Positions 26,518-36,444 of a stretch of DNA of 64,000 nucleotides are shown here, one piece after another. Origin of the DNA: Caldora sp965222765 (GTDB taxonomy: Bacteria; Cyanobacteriota; Cyanobacteriia; Cyanobacteriales; Coleofasciculaceae); assembly GCA_965222765.1 (NCBI GenBank), contig CBDCVG010000099.1, positions 34,357-98,356 on the forward strand, given 5' to 3'. The notes below the pieces were generated by a model. That model was not told the DNA's origin. It worked only from the letters and a program-made list of their open reading frames with translations, and searched no databases. A program made the translations under genes and the position numbers. Position 1 is the stretch's first letter. Each line of letters begins with the position of its first letter.

Positions 26518-27753
26518 TTAGGCTAAAGCTTGCAGGTAATCCAACAGGCGTTTGCGGTGGCTAGGGCGGCGCAGTTTTTGCAGAGCCTTGGCTTCAATTT
26601 GACGCACTCGTTCCCGAGATAGCTCCAGAGTACGACCAATTTCTGCTAAAGAGTAGGATTGACCATCTCTTAATCCAAACCGCATCCGAATTACATCCTG
26701 TTCCCGTGCTGTCAAGTCTGACAATAGTTGCTGCAAATCTCGTTGTAGTGCTTCTCGCATTAAGAGCTCTTCTGGAGAGGTTTCCTCAGTTTCCAGCAAA
26801 TCTCCTAGTTCGGTGTCTTTTTCTTTACCCACTTTTATTTCTAAAGACACAGAGCGAGGTACTCGTAGTAATACTTCCCTGACCTGAGAAGGAGTCATTT
26901 CTAGCTCCACAGCAATATCTTCAATGGTTGGGGTACGACCTTTTTTCTGGGAGATTGTACGCTGGGCTTTTTTGATTTTATTGAGCTTTTCGGTGATGTG
27001 AACAGGCAGACGGATAGTACGACTTTGGGTAGCGATCGCGCGGGTAATACCCTGACGAATCCACCAATAGGCATAGGTGCTAAAGCGGTAACCCTTAGTT
27101 GGGTCAAATTTTTCGACAGCTCGCTCCAATCCCAGGGTGCCTTCTTGGATCAGATCTAGGAGTTCCAGACCACGATTTTGGTACTTTTTCGCCACCGATA
27201 CTACTAAGCGTAGGTTAGCGTTGATCATATGAGCCTTAGCTCGGATACCTTCAGCTTGAATTTGGTCTAACTCCTGAAGTGAGAGTCCAATTAACTCAGC
27301 CCAATAACGTTTACCTGCTGCTACACTTGACTTGAGGTCAGAAACTGTCAGACCAACGGCAGTAGACCATCGTTCCCGAGAAGGACGATGTCCTAACTGA
27401 GAGGTCAAACGATCGCGAGTATCAATCAGTTCGACAAAATCTTGAAGAACTTTATGCCCTTGCTGGGCTAACTCAGTTCGTTTCTCTAGTAGTCGTATAT
27501 AGCGTTGTACTTTTTGAGCTTCCGAGACTTCTTCATCTCGTCGTAGTAGGCGAACCCGAGCAATTTCCTGAAGGTATAACCGAACTAGATCAGTAGTGCG
27601 GCGGTTAGCAGTTTTGGTAAAGCTGGCAGGATTTGTAATTTCGAGCTCTATTTCAACCGAAGGATTATCCGTATTTGTACCATTTAGCTCCCAGTTGTAG
27701 TTAGGGGACTCATGGTTTAATTCTACATTGGTATGGAAAGAAGTAGCTAGCAT
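26518..27753 (-). CDS. sigC: Group 2 RNA polymerase sigma factor, SigC type
   Basis: 411 residues. It has sigma-70 region 1.2 (DLVRLYLQEIARVRLL), region 2 (NLRLVVSVAKKYQNRGLELLD and YRFSTYAYWWIRQGITRAI), region 3 (LPVHITEKLNKIKKAQR) and region 4 with its helix-turn-helix (SLAEIGRTLELSRERVRQIE). The extended N-terminal region with a ~60-residue insert between 1.2 and 2, and the length, fit cyanobacterial SigC rather than the ~320-residue SigB/D group. SigC is non-essential and acts under stress and carbon/nitrogen or heat shifts. Transcribed alone. Confidence 0.85.
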   Translation of the reverse strand: MLATSFHTNVELNHESPNYNWELNGTNTDNPSVEIELEITNPASFTKTANRRTTDLVRLYLQEIARVRLLRRDEEVSEAQKVQRYIRLLEKRTELAQQGHKVLQDFVELIDTRDRLTSQLGHRPSRERWSTAVGLTVSDLKSSVAAGKRYWAELIGLSLQELDQIQAEGIRAKAHMINANLRLVVSVAKKYQNRGLELLDLIQEGTLGLERAVEKFDPTKGYRFSTYAYWWIRQGITRAIATQSRTIRLPVHITEKLNKIKKAQRTISQKKGRTPTIEDIAVELEMTPSQVREVLLRVPRSVSLEIKVGKEKDTELGDLLETEETSPEELLMREALQRDLQQLLSDLTAREQDVIRMRFGLRDGQSYSLAEIGRTLELSRERVRQIEAKALQKLRRPSHRKRLLDYLQALA

Positions 27754-28026
27754 AATAACCTCTAAGTTACAAACTGTGAAAAGTTGATGCTGGTGTGTAA
27801 CTGTTGCTCCCTCTTGGATGGATGAGCGTTAGTGCGGGTGCATCCAGCTAAAAATAATTGACCGCGTGAACATCTCCCCCCTCCCTCCCCTTGTGAGCCT
27901 CCCTCCCACCCTCTCCCTCGGATCTAGAAATTTCCGGGGGCTAGTCAAAAAATTTTGCTAGCTTCTACTAGAACTGTTACTTTGATAAATAGATAGCGGC
28001 GCTGATTTTTTGGGAACAGAACCTGG

Positions 28027-31000
28027 TTAAACCTCAGCACCAATTTTGAACTGACCAACGGAATCCTGCAATTTCTGCGCGATCTCTACAGTTCGTTGTA
28101 AAGATAGAGAAACTTGATTAGAAGCATCAGAATTGCGAGCCGATACAAAGGCAATGTCAGACATCAAATTAGTGATGGCCTGAGACGTTTGTGTTTGAGA
28201 CACGGTGGCATCTGAAATTGACTGCACTAACTGGTCAATTTGGCGGGATACCTGAAGAATGTCCTCCAGACTTTGCTTAGCATCTCCAGCAAGAGTAGTT
28301 CCTTCAACTACCTGGGTAGTACTCTGTTCCATCGCTTCAACCACTTGATTTGTTTCCTGTTGGATACTTTCAACAATTCCTTCAATTTCTTTGGTGGCTG
28401 CTGTTGACTGAGCAGCGAGTTGACCAACTTCTTCTGCTACCACCGCAAAACCTTGCCCCTGTTCCCCAGCACGAGCTGCCTCAATACCAGCATTGATGGC
28501 TAACAAGTTGGTTTGTAGGGCAATTTTTTCAATCAGTGAGACAGCTTTAGAAATTTCCTGAGATGATTCACCTAGCCGCTTAACTTTTTTCGCGGTTTCG
28601 GAAATTGTTTCTCGCAGAACCAGGATATTTTCCAGGGAGCGATCCATGACTTTTCCGCCTTCTAAGGCAGTGTTAGAAGAAGCACGGGTAACTTCTGCAG
28701 CTTTTTGGGCATTCTGAGCCACCTCTTGAATCGAATAGGTCATTTGTTCTACTGATTCCAAGGTGCGGGTGGTTTCCTCCGCCTGTTTGAAGGTTTCTTC
28801 CGAGAGTTGACGGAGTGCCCCTTCATTTTCTCCTAGGGAAGTGTTAACTTCGAGAGCAGAGGTTTTCACTTGGGTAACAATTGCCCGCAGACTTTCAATA
28901 ACTGCGTTGAAGAAGTCAGCAACAGTGCCAATTTCTCCTGTACTCACTTCTGCCCGTACCGTTAGATCACCACGAGCTGCTCCTTCAACTTCTTCTAGGA
29001 GTCCTAGCAGTTGCTGCTGGAGTGCTTCTTTTTGCTGACGTTGCTCAACAGATACCGCTTCAGCTGTTTGGCGTGCCTCTTTTTGCTGCTCCAGAAGAGC
29101 TATTTGGTCTAGTGCTGAACCAACTTGAATCGCTACCTGCTTAAAGAAGTTGATTTCTGGCTCCAGCCAGTGTCGTGGGTTGGAGCATTGATGGGTTACT
29201 AATAAACCGTGTAGCTTACCGTAGGCAACAATTGGCGCGACTAAATTCGCCCTAACATTGAAGGGTTCGAGTTGAGCAAGGTGACAGCGGCTTAAGCCAG
29301 CTTCATGAATGTTATCGGTTGCTTTAACCCGACCCTGTTTGTACTTTTCTACATATTGATCGGCAAAACAGGGGTCAGCAATTGTTTCTCCCAGAGCTTT
29401 GGGCCAGTCTTGTCCCACAGATTCAGCAACGATAGTTCCTTGCCAATTTTCATCAAATAGATAGACTAAGGCCCGGTCAGTTTTGAGAGTTGAGCGGATA
29501 GTGCTAATTGCTGTATTGTAAATTTGTTCCGCTTCGAGGGATTCCCGCAACAGAGACATTATCGAGTTAAGTTGTTGGAAGCGCTCGATTTCAGCTTTTT
29601 GCTGGTCTAACAATTTCACCCGGTCTAAAGAGAATCCTATTTGAATGGCTAATTGCTTAAGAAACTCAATTTCCGATTCCTGCCAAACATGAGGAGTACT
29701 ACAGTGATGAGCAATTAATAAGCCAAACAGCTCACCATCTTGAAAAATCGGTGTCACCAAATTGGCCTTGATCTCCAGTTTTTCCATTAACTGCAAGTGC
29801 TCAGGGTGAAAACCTGCCTCAAAGATGTTATTGGTAGGAACAATACGTCCTTGTTTATAAGCTTCGATTAGTTCTTTCCCAATACAAGGGTCTTCTATTT
29901 TTTCCCCTAAGGCTCGAGGCCAACCAGAAGCAACTGATTCAGCTGCAATATAACCATGACCGTTAGGATGAAAGCGATAAGTCACTACTCGGTCTGCTTG
30001 TAGGATTTGTCGTGCTCCGTGAATTGCCTGATTAAAAACAAATTCTAGATCTGTAGTAGTGCGAGTGCGAGTGGTGGCAATGTTGGCGAATAACTGAGCT
30101 TGTTCAGTTTCTCTTGTTTGCTCGTGTAATAAACCTTTGACTCGTGTTACTAAGTTATTAAAGGTGTGAGCTAGGGTTTGGGTTTCAGCCGTACCAGAGG
30201 GTTCAGCTGCCATATCCAGATTACCTGCAGCCACTGCCTCCGCTGCCTCAGATAAGTTAGTTATAGGAACAGATAATTGCTTCGCTAAGCCTAGAACTAG
30301 GGCGATCGCAATTCCTCCTAGAGCCAAGAACATCAAAGCGAAAGCCCACACCAAATCACGACCAGCACTAGCGATTGCCCCACTGTCCATCGAAGCAACT
30401 GCTACCCAATTGGTTTGAGGGATGTTTGCTAAAATGTATTGCTTGTCTTTATAGAGGAATGATGCAGTTAGTAATTGAGCATTCTCTTCAACAAACGGAG
30501 CTTCTTCGGAGTTAAATAATTCTTTCCCCATCGTTTCGTAGGGTAAGGAATTCAGCTGTAATTTTTTAAGTGAATACTTAGTTTTCACTTCACTCGTTGC
30601 TTGCTCGGGAGTGGTTCCTTGGTTTTGGATTGCTTTTACTAAAGACCTTGCTATTTCTACAACTGCTTCGCCCCCGACTACTTCCTTAGTTTCACTAGCT
30701 CCCTGAGCCGTGATCGTATTAATCACACCACCACTATTAGAGTCGAGCAGTTGCACTTGCTGAGAACCATTAATTCCTGTCCGCTGCAAATAGTCTGTTA
30801 CTATCTCAAAGGCACTGTCGGGTAAGACGGCTTTAACAACCCCGAGAAATTTCCCTGATTTTGGGTCAGTAATCTTCTGGATTAGGTCAATGCTAAAGGT
30901 ATTAGCCGATTCATCAAATTCCGGCTCACCTACCCATTGACCATCAGCTTTGCCCTTTTGCCACCATTCTTCATCGTTTTGAACAAAGTCACTAGTGGGG

Positions 31001-31605
31001 TGGCTACTAGCAATGTTTAATCCATAACTCTCAGTAAAAAATAACTCAGCAACTCCCCCAGTTTTTTCTACTTCGCTCAAATAATCATTAAGGACTTGAT
31101 TAGGAGCCAGGAGCTTCGCTGCAGCAAAGCTCTTTTCTAATTCCTCTACCGACTGTTGATCAAGTTGGTCTGCTTCTACTTTTTGGCTGCCGGCACGAGC
31201 AGCATCTATCACTAAAGGGTTAGAGGCTACCATTTGAGCAAATTTCAATCCATCCGACCGCAATTGCAGAGCTGATTGCCCTGCTAGCAGCGCTTGATCC
31301 TGCAATTGTATTTTAATTTCACTCTCTGCCCGTTTTTGAAAAATGCCATAACTCACTGTGCTAGCAATAGCCAGAGGAATTAATACCGTAGGCAGAACTG
31401 TACGTAACAAACGCTGGCTCAGAGTATGACTCGAGTACTTTGATGGCCTTAGTTTAGGGATTGACTCAGATGAGGCTGACTTTAGATGAGCTTGAGTGTT
31501 AGGATCATTAGCTGAATTATTGTGATTTCCTAGATAGAGAGAATTCTGCTCTGGTTCATTAAATTGTTGGTCATAAGCTTTTGGCGTTGGGATATGAGTA
31601 GTCAT
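28027..31605 (-). CDS. pixJ: Methyl-accepting chemotaxis protein with two GAF domains, one CBCR-like (PixJ type)
   Basis: Membrane chemoreceptor of about 1190 residues. Order: TM1 (VLPTVLIPLAIASTVSYGIF), a long periplasmic sensor, TM2 (FALMFLALGGIAIALVLGLA), HAMP, GAF1, GAF2, a second HAMP-like helix and the MCP signalling hairpin (AGEQGQGFAVVAEEVGQLA). GAF2 has DPCF (29365-29376) and, 28 residues later, the Cys-His of GLSRCHLAQL (29281-29286). These match the two bilin cysteines of DXCF cyanobacteriochromes such as PixJ, so blue/green phototaxis sensing is likely. GAF1 has DPCI but lacks the second Cys. ATG at 31605 is chosen because a GAGGAA ribosome site precedes it; the frame is open to 31662. 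No che genes adjoin it. Confidence 0.85.
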   Translation of the reverse strand: MTTHIPTPKAYDQQFNEPEQNSLYLGNHNNSANDPNTQAHLKSASSESIPKLRPSKYSSHTLSQRLLRTVLPTVLIPLAIASTVSYGIFQKRAESEIKIQLQDQALLAGQSALQLRSDGLKFAQMVASNPLVIDAARAGSQKVEADQLDQQSVEELEKSFAAAKLLAPNQVLNDYLSEVEKTGGVAELFFTESYGLNIASSHPTSDFVQNDEEWWQKGKADGQWVGEPEFDESANTFSIDLIQKITDPKSGKFLGVVKAVLPDSAFEIVTDYLQRTGINGSQQVQLLDSNSGGVINTITAQGASETKEVVGGEAVVEIARSLVKAIQNQGTTPEQATSEVKTKYSLKKLQLNSLPYETMGKELFNSEEAPFVEENAQLLTASFLYKDKQYILANIPQTNWVAVASMDSGAIASAGRDLVWAFALMFLALGGIAIALVLGLAKQLSVPITNLSEAAEAVAAGNLDMAAEPSGTAETQTLAHTFNNLVTRVKGLLHEQTRETEQAQLFANIATTRTRTTTDLEFVFNQAIHGARQILQADRVVTYRFHPNGHGYIAAESVASGWPRALGEKIEDPCIGKELIEAYKQGRIVPTNNIFEAGFHPEHLQLMEKLEIKANLVTPIFQDGELFGLLIAHHCSTPHVWQESEIEFLKQLAIQIGFSLDRVKLLDQQKAEIERFQQLNSIMSLLRESLEAEQIYNTAISTIRSTLKTDRALVYLFDENWQGTIVAESVGQDWPKALGETIADPCFADQYVEKYKQGRVKATDNIHEAGLSRCHLAQLEPFNVRANLVAPIVAYGKLHGLLVTHQCSNPRHWLEPEINFFKQVAIQVGSALDQIALLEQQKEARQTAEAVSVEQRQQKEALQQQLLGLLEEVEGAARGDLTVRAEVSTGEIGTVADFFNAVIESLRAIVTQVKTSALEVNTSLGENEGALRQLSEETFKQAEETTRTLESVEQMTYSIQEVAQNAQKAAEVTRASSNTALEGGKVMDRSLENILVLRETISETAKKVKRLGESSQEISKAVSLIEKIALQTNLLAINAGIEAARAGEQGQGFAVVAEEVGQLAAQSTAATKEIEGIVESIQQETNQVVEAMEQSTTQVVEGTTLAGDAKQSLEDILQVSRQIDQLVQSISDATVSQTQTSQAITNLMSDIAFVSARNSDASNQVSLSLQRTVEIAQKLQDSVGQFKIGAEV

Positions 31606-31767
31606 CAAATCAATTCCTCGAAGTGAGATTAAATTGGCAAAATCTTGGCAGATTGCACCCACGACTGACCCAGCAGTAACTTAGCAGACGCCCCTAATTC
31701 GAGCGTTGCAGTAATTGGATAAATAAGCTTAGGGAAAGGTAAGTAAATTTATTGGCAACAGAGCTGT

Positions 31768-32082
31768 TTACAGAACTCGTCTACAAGCTACACAAGCTGC
31801 ATTGACACCAGCACCTGCAGAGATGAGGGCACCCATTGGTCCTCCAACTGCTTCACCAGCTATAGTCATTTCAATCGCCACAGCTAATGTGCACTCATCT
31901 AAATCAGTTTCTGAACCTGGTTGAGCATCAGGATGATTATCTCTCCAGGTTTGAGCTAACAGTAGTCCAAGTTTTATTAGTTGATTATCAAGAGCAAATT
32001 TCTGCAATTCTTCGCCAGAGACATAATTAGAATTGCTTTGCTTGAGATTAATGGATTTTTTTTCTGAGTTAAAGGGATGCAT
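31768..32082 (-). CDS. Small protein with Gly/Ala-rich Cys-containing tail, unknown
   Basis: 104 residues from ATG at 32082 (MHPFNSEKKSINLKQ), or 113 from an upstream ATG at 32109. The N-terminal two thirds are polar. The C-terminal ~40 residues are small and hydrophobic: TIAGEAVGG followed by PMGALISAGAGVNAACVACRR. The Gly-Gly before a Gly/Ala-rich, Cys-containing end recalls double-glycine leader peptides of bacteriocin-like precursors, but no transporter or modifying enzyme lies nearby. The function is not known to me. Confidence 0.5.
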   Translation of the reverse strand: MHPFNSEKKSINLKQSNSNYVSGEELQKFALDNQLIKLGLLLAQTWRDNHPDAQPGSETDLDECTLAVAIEMTIAGEAVGGPMGALISAGAGVNAACVACRRVL

Positions 32083-32109
32083 AGCGCTAGTACCTAAACA
32101 ACACCACAT

Positions 32110-32507
32110 TCACCTAAGAATGAGATTGAAGCGGAAAAGTATAGATGACCCTGGTGGTGTCCCATCTTCAGAAGAGTTGAAGCGAAGGAGCTAGAGTTGC
32201 GACCCTACTACTTCTATTCTCTAAGATGGTTGCTCTAGTAATACAATCGTAAGTCTTGTCTTACCAAATTACATAAAAAAAACAAGAGCATCATATTGAC
32301 TTTTAGAGAATAAAGTCAAGAGTTCTTGATCAAGTCATTACAAAATACTGACATAATAATAAATTATACCAACTCGACTTGAGATGCCTTTGCCAGATAG
32401 ATGCAGAACTTCTAAAAGTATCGCTAAAGCCAGACTAAGGCTGAGCTATAATTACGACTTTAAGTAAAAACCCTGAAGTCGGTTTGTCATTGAAGTTACC
32501 AGGATAC
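32110..32507. other. Intergenic region, nothing recognised
   Basis: 398 AT-rich bases between two small minus-strand genes. No repeat, RNA or strong terminator was identified. Confidence 0.35.
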
Positions 32508-32777
32508 TTACTCAAATAAGACAGTGACATCCTTCGATTGGAGGAAGTAATTCCAGATAGACATTGCTAAGTCACTCTCAAATTCAAGGCATTCTAGAGA
32601 GCCGCACGGTCCAGGTTCAGCTTCTGTTTTACCGTCTAACGAACCATCTGGCATAGCCAGACAGATATTAACGGTAGGAATATCCTGACCATTAGGTAAG
32701 GAAAAGTCAGTACTAAATTTAACTGCGGCAATACAATCTAGATTAATAATTAGATCGGCGAGTCGGATAAATGACAC
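32508..32777 (-). CDS. Small conserved-looking protein, unknown
   Basis: About 89 residues from GTG at 32777, chosen because AAGGAG lies 8 bases upstream; the frame is open further to 32825. It starts MSFIRLADLIINLDCIAAVK and contains a Cys/Pro/Gly-rich middle (EAEPGPCGSLECLEFE). No family is recognised. The mixture of predicted beta strands and the FIRLADLIINLDCI start hint at a small beta-rich protein. Confidence 0.5.
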   Translation of the reverse strand: MSFIRLADLIINLDCIAAVKFSTDFSLPNGQDIPTVNICLAMPDGSLDGKTEAEPGPCGSLECLEFESDLAMSIWNYFLQSKDVTVLFE

Positions 32778-32825
32778 ATTACAACTCCTTTTCAATATAA
32801 TTTGAGAACTTTTGGAGTAAAACAA

Positions 32826-33225
32826 ATTGAGTAGTTGTCTTACCGATCTAATCCTCAGTGATTTATTTGAAAGCTGCTGTGACTGAAGTCAGGTAAAAAA
32901 ATGTTCTTAATCAGTGTAAATACTGATCTCGATCAACTTGAGGTGTGATACTGATCTTACAGAGTCAGTGATTTGAATCAATTATTAAAGTACCAAAATC
33001 GTCTGAGTTTCCTAAATCATTGATTAATCAAGCTTTCCCACTCAAACAATTTTTAGATCTAATGGGGTTGTTTTACGTCACTCTTTTATTCACGAGTCGA
33101 TCATTGTGCAGATTGTCTTACTACTAAAAATATAAAAATCTGCTTCCCCTAGTAAAGATATTATAAAGTACCAAAAGCTTTTAGGCACTATTTCGGTAAA
33201 GAAATTGTAAAGTTTGGGTTGGTCA
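32826..33225. other. Intergenic region, nothing recognised
   Basis: 400 AT-rich bases downstream of cimA and upstream of the small minus-strand gene. It should hold that gene's promoter. No hairpin with a T-run was noticed. Confidence 0.35.
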
Positions 33226-34887
33226 TTAGTTAGAAGGCATTAACGCTTTCTTGGTTGGGCATTGTAGCAGCAGACCATATTCAATACCTTCCACTACAGC
33301 CTGATAGGAGGCTTCTAAGATATTGGTCGAAACACCAACTGTAGTCCATCGCTGCTCACCATTGCTCGATTCCACCAGGACGCGGGTTTTAGCAGATGTT
33401 CCAGAACCACCATTGAGAATCCTTACCTTGTAATCGGTTAGCTGATAAGCCGCAATCTCTGGGTAAAATTTCACTAGTGCTTTGCGCAACGCTGCATCTA
33501 GAGCAGCAACTGGTCCATTGCCTTCAGCTGCTTCCAGGATATCTTCCCCATTGACAGCAACTTTAATCGTGGCTAGAGCACTATCGTAAGGAGTATTTAT
33601 TCCTTGCAGGATATCGCAGTGAACTTGAAAGCCTTTTAGTTCAAATGGTTGTTCCCGATATCCCAAAGCTTCACGCATCAACAAGTCAAAACTAGCTTCA
33701 GCTGCCTCAAATTGATAACCTTCGCTTTCTAGAGCTTTAAGTCGTCCCAATATTTGACGACAGGCAGGATCTTGCTTGTTGAGTTCATGACCAAAGCTAC
33801 GAGCTTTTGCTAAAACGTTGCTGAGTCCAGATTGATCAGAAATCACAATCCGACGCTGGTTCCCCACTTGTTCCGGCTGAATATGTTCGTAAGTCAGGGG
33901 ATTACGTGCTACGGCGGAGACATGTATACCACCTTTGTGAGCAAAAGCAGAACGACCGATAAAAGGAGCATGATCATCAGGGGCAAGATTGACAACTTCA
34001 CTAGTCAAGCGACTCACTTGGGATAGTCTTGCCAGTTGCTCATCTTCAATACAACTGTAACCCAGCTTCAGCTGTAAGTTGGGAATGAGGGAGCAGAGAT
34101 TGGCGTTGCCACAGCGTTCACCGTAGCCATTAATTGTTCCCTGTACCATGCGAACACCTTCATGAACTCCAGCAAGAGCGTTGGCAACTGCGGTGTCTGA
34201 GTCGTTGTGGGTGTGAATACCTAGTTGGGGCATTGGGAATTGAGAATTGAGAATTGGGGATTCGTTATTTCCTACTCCCGTTGCCTTGATAACCTCCCGT
34301 ACAATTTGACTAACTTCCACAGGGAGAGTTCCACCGTTAGTGTCACAGAGAACTAGCCATTCTGCACCAGCATCCCTGGCAGTGATAAGAGTTTGGAGAG
34401 CATATTCAGGATTATTTTTGTAGCCATCAAACCAATGTTCAGCATCGTAGATTACTCGACGTCCTTGGCTACGAAGGTACTCAATGGTGTCTTGGATCAT
34501 TGCCAGATTTTCTTCTGGGTTGGTGTTTAGTCCTGCACTAACGTGGAGATCCCAGGACTTACCAAAAATGGTTACCCAGCGAGTGCCCGCTGCTAGGATC
34601 GCTTGCAGCATTTTATCCTCAGCTGCTGCTTTATGGGGACGCCGAGTTGAGCAAAATGCCACTACTTCGGCTTGTTTGAGTGGTTCTTCTTTTAGCTGCC
34701 AGAAAAATTGTACATCCTTGGGATTAGCTCCTGGCCATCCTCCCTCAATAAAGGGAATCCCTAACTCATCAAGTTGTCTAGCAATGCGCAATTTGTCTTC
34801 TATCGATAGTGAAAGTCCTTCCCGTTGGGAACCGTCCCGCAGGGTCGTGTCGTAAATCCAGATTTGGTTTGATGGTTGACGTTTCAT
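33226..34887 (-). CDS. cimA: (R)-citramalate synthase
   Basis: About 553 residues. It condenses acetyl-CoA and pyruvate to citramalate, the entry to the threonine-independent isoleucine route. The DRE-TIM metallolyase signature is IYDTTLRDGSQREGLSLS. Metal-binding His residues lie in GIHTHNDSDTAVANAL. GTINGYGERCGNANLC and FAHKGGIHVSAV are typical, and the C-terminal LeuA-type regulatory domain (about 405-545) should give isoleucine feedback. ATG at 34887 (MKRQPSNQIW) is preferred over the TTG three codons upstream. 2-isopropylmalate synthase is less likely given the DTTLRDGSQREG form and length. Confidence 0.9.
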   Translation of the reverse strand: MKRQPSNQIWIYDTTLRDGSQREGLSLSIEDKLRIARQLDELGIPFIEGGWPGANPKDVQFFWQLKEEPLKQAEVVAFCSTRRPHKAAAEDKMLQAILAAGTRWVTIFGKSWDLHVSAGLNTNPEENLAMIQDTIEYLRSQGRRVIYDAEHWFDGYKNNPEYALQTLITARDAGAEWLVLCDTNGGTLPVEVSQIVREVIKATGVGNNESPILNSQFPMPQLGIHTHNDSDTAVANALAGVHEGVRMVQGTINGYGERCGNANLCSLIPNLQLKLGYSCIEDEQLARLSQVSRLTSEVVNLAPDDHAPFIGRSAFAHKGGIHVSAVARNPLTYEHIQPEQVGNQRRIVISDQSGLSNVLAKARSFGHELNKQDPACRQILGRLKALESEGYQFEAAEASFDLLMREALGYREQPFELKGFQVHCDILQGINTPYDSALATIKVAVNGEDILEAAEGNGPVAALDAALRKALVKFYPEIAAYQLTDYKVRILNGGSGTSAKTRVLVESSNGEQRWTTVGVSTNILEASYQAVVEGIEYGLLLQCPTKKALMPSN

Positions 34888-35094
34888 GTATGCCAAGAAA
34901 ATTGTTGTTAAGTGTAAAAAAATGTAAACTAAAAGTTAGGTAAATGTTTGACAGTGATTGGTTATCAGTTTTGTATCAAACCTAGCCAATGATAGAGAAC
35001 ACGAAAAAGCTAAGTAGTGAGACTTTTATCTCGTTGATTAGTCCACCAGATTTCGGATTAGTTAATCAAACCTCATTACTGTAAAATATATAAA

Positions 35095-35439
35095 ATGTCA
35101 ATAGTTAAAATAGCAGCTCAGGGAAAGACTTTTGTCTGCAAGCAGGGTAGTAATCTACGTCAAGTTTTATTAGAGCATGGAGTCGAACTTTATAACGGTA
35201 AAGCAAAAATTATTAACTGTAGGGGTATTGGTACTTGTGGAACTTGTGCTGTCGTGCTGAGAGGAGAAGTGTCTGAGCCTAACTGGAAGGATAAAGCTAG
35301 GCGATCGCTTCCTCCTCATTCTCCCACAGCTAATCGGCGATTAGCTTGTCAGACGAAGGTTTTAGGGGATGTCTGTGTTACGAAATGTGACGGTTTCTGG
35401 GGGCAAGGCAATCAAGCTGTGTGGACACCTAAACATTAG
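35095..35439 (+). CDS. [2Fe-2S] ferredoxin
   Basis: 114 residues with a plant/vertebrate-type fold: the cluster cysteines are in INCRGIGTCGTCAVVL, with a fourth in RRLACQTKVLG. The N-terminus MSIVKIAAQGKTFVCKQGSN is the usual beta-hairpin. The electron partner is unknown. It is divergent from cimA, and TACTGTAAAATATATAAA just before the ATG may contain the -10 region. Confidence 0.85.
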   Translation: MSIVKIAAQGKTFVCKQGSNLRQVLLEHGVELYNGKAKIINCRGIGTCGTCAVVLRGEVSEPNWKDKARRSLPPHSPTANRRLACQTKVLGDVCVTKCDGFWGQGNQAVWTPKH

Positions 35440-35543
35440 AATCTAGAGATTTTCCTTCGCCTGGAATACACAATCTTGGTTGTACTGAAATCGTGCACTG
35501 TAGCTGAAAATATCTCAGATTTTAGATTTGAGGCTTTAGCTTA

Positions 35544-36224
35544 TCAACAAACTGAAACGATATCAACAGCTTCCTGAAGAGTATGAAAACGTTTATCTTG
35601 TTGTCGTAGCAGTTTATGTTCGTATTCCAACAGTTTAATAGGGATGCCTTCTGATTTTTGCCGAAGAGCATTGTTACAGATCCTAAGTGCGGTATCAAAA
35701 TCACCACACCTTCTGTAGATATCAATTAAGATAACCTCTTTAGTGATCGGTTCTCTGTCAATATTCTCACCTTTGACGATCGCTTTTTGAAGTAATACTG
35801 CTGCTTGCTGACGACTCTTTTGGGCGGCTTTGTCATTTTTGGCATCGTCACAAACCCAAGCAGCCTGTAAACTTGCCCATCCAGCCTGGGCAAATTCTCC
35901 CGCTTGTTTCTGGATTAAGGCATGGCAAAGAAACCAATTAGCTAACTCTGGATACTCAGGATTTTTCAGTTGAGTTTGATAAATTCTACTAGTAACAATT
36001 TTGCCTGCCTGAGGATACCCCTCAGCAAGATGATGGCAGCAGTATCCACACTGGGGACATACTTGAATTGGTAAATTACTCGTTGAAGGTATCATCTCTA
36101 GTTGCCTAGTATCTAGAGCAGTAGAGCCACCTAATGTATTTTTCTTAGCTATTACCTGTTGTTCACTGGTAAAAGAACAGACGGAACATTTAACCTGAGT
36201 TAACAAGCTTATAGTCATCAGCAC
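35544..36224 (-). CDS. DUF2225 family protein
   Basis: 226 residues. A zinc-ribbon-like pair of Cys motifs (VKCSVCSF and VCPQCGYCCHH) is followed by a helical TPR-like region (LANWFLCHALIQKQAGEFAQAG, DIYRRCGDFDTALRICNNAL). This matches DUF2225, a family of unknown function found in cyanobacteria and Firmicutes. It has its own transcription unit, with a purine-rich AGGAGGG ribosome site about 10 bases before the ATG. Confidence 0.8.
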   Translation of the reverse strand: MLMTISLLTQVKCSVCSFTSEQQVIAKKNTLGGSTALDTRQLEMIPSTSNLPIQVCPQCGYCCHHLAEGYPQAGKIVTSRIYQTQLKNPEYPELANWFLCHALIQKQAGEFAQAGWASLQAAWVCDDAKNDKAAQKSRQQAAVLLQKAIVKGENIDREPITKEVILIDIYRRCGDFDTALRICNNALRQKSEGIPIKLLEYEHKLLRQQDKRFHTLQEAVDIVSVC

Positions 36225-36444
36225 CCTCCTGAAACAGTTGATCTTTAGGGAGCAAGGTTCTCTATACCTAAAGCATCACTGGAATATCTGTCTATAGTAA
36301 TTGACTCTAAGCCTCAAAAGGCAACTAGATCAACAATTAGATATAGAACGATAGGATAGGAGGGTGAAACTTTTTCTTCACGTAAGGGGAAGCCAACAAC
36401 CCACGATCCAGATTATCGCTTGTCTCTCTCATTTCTAGGAACCC

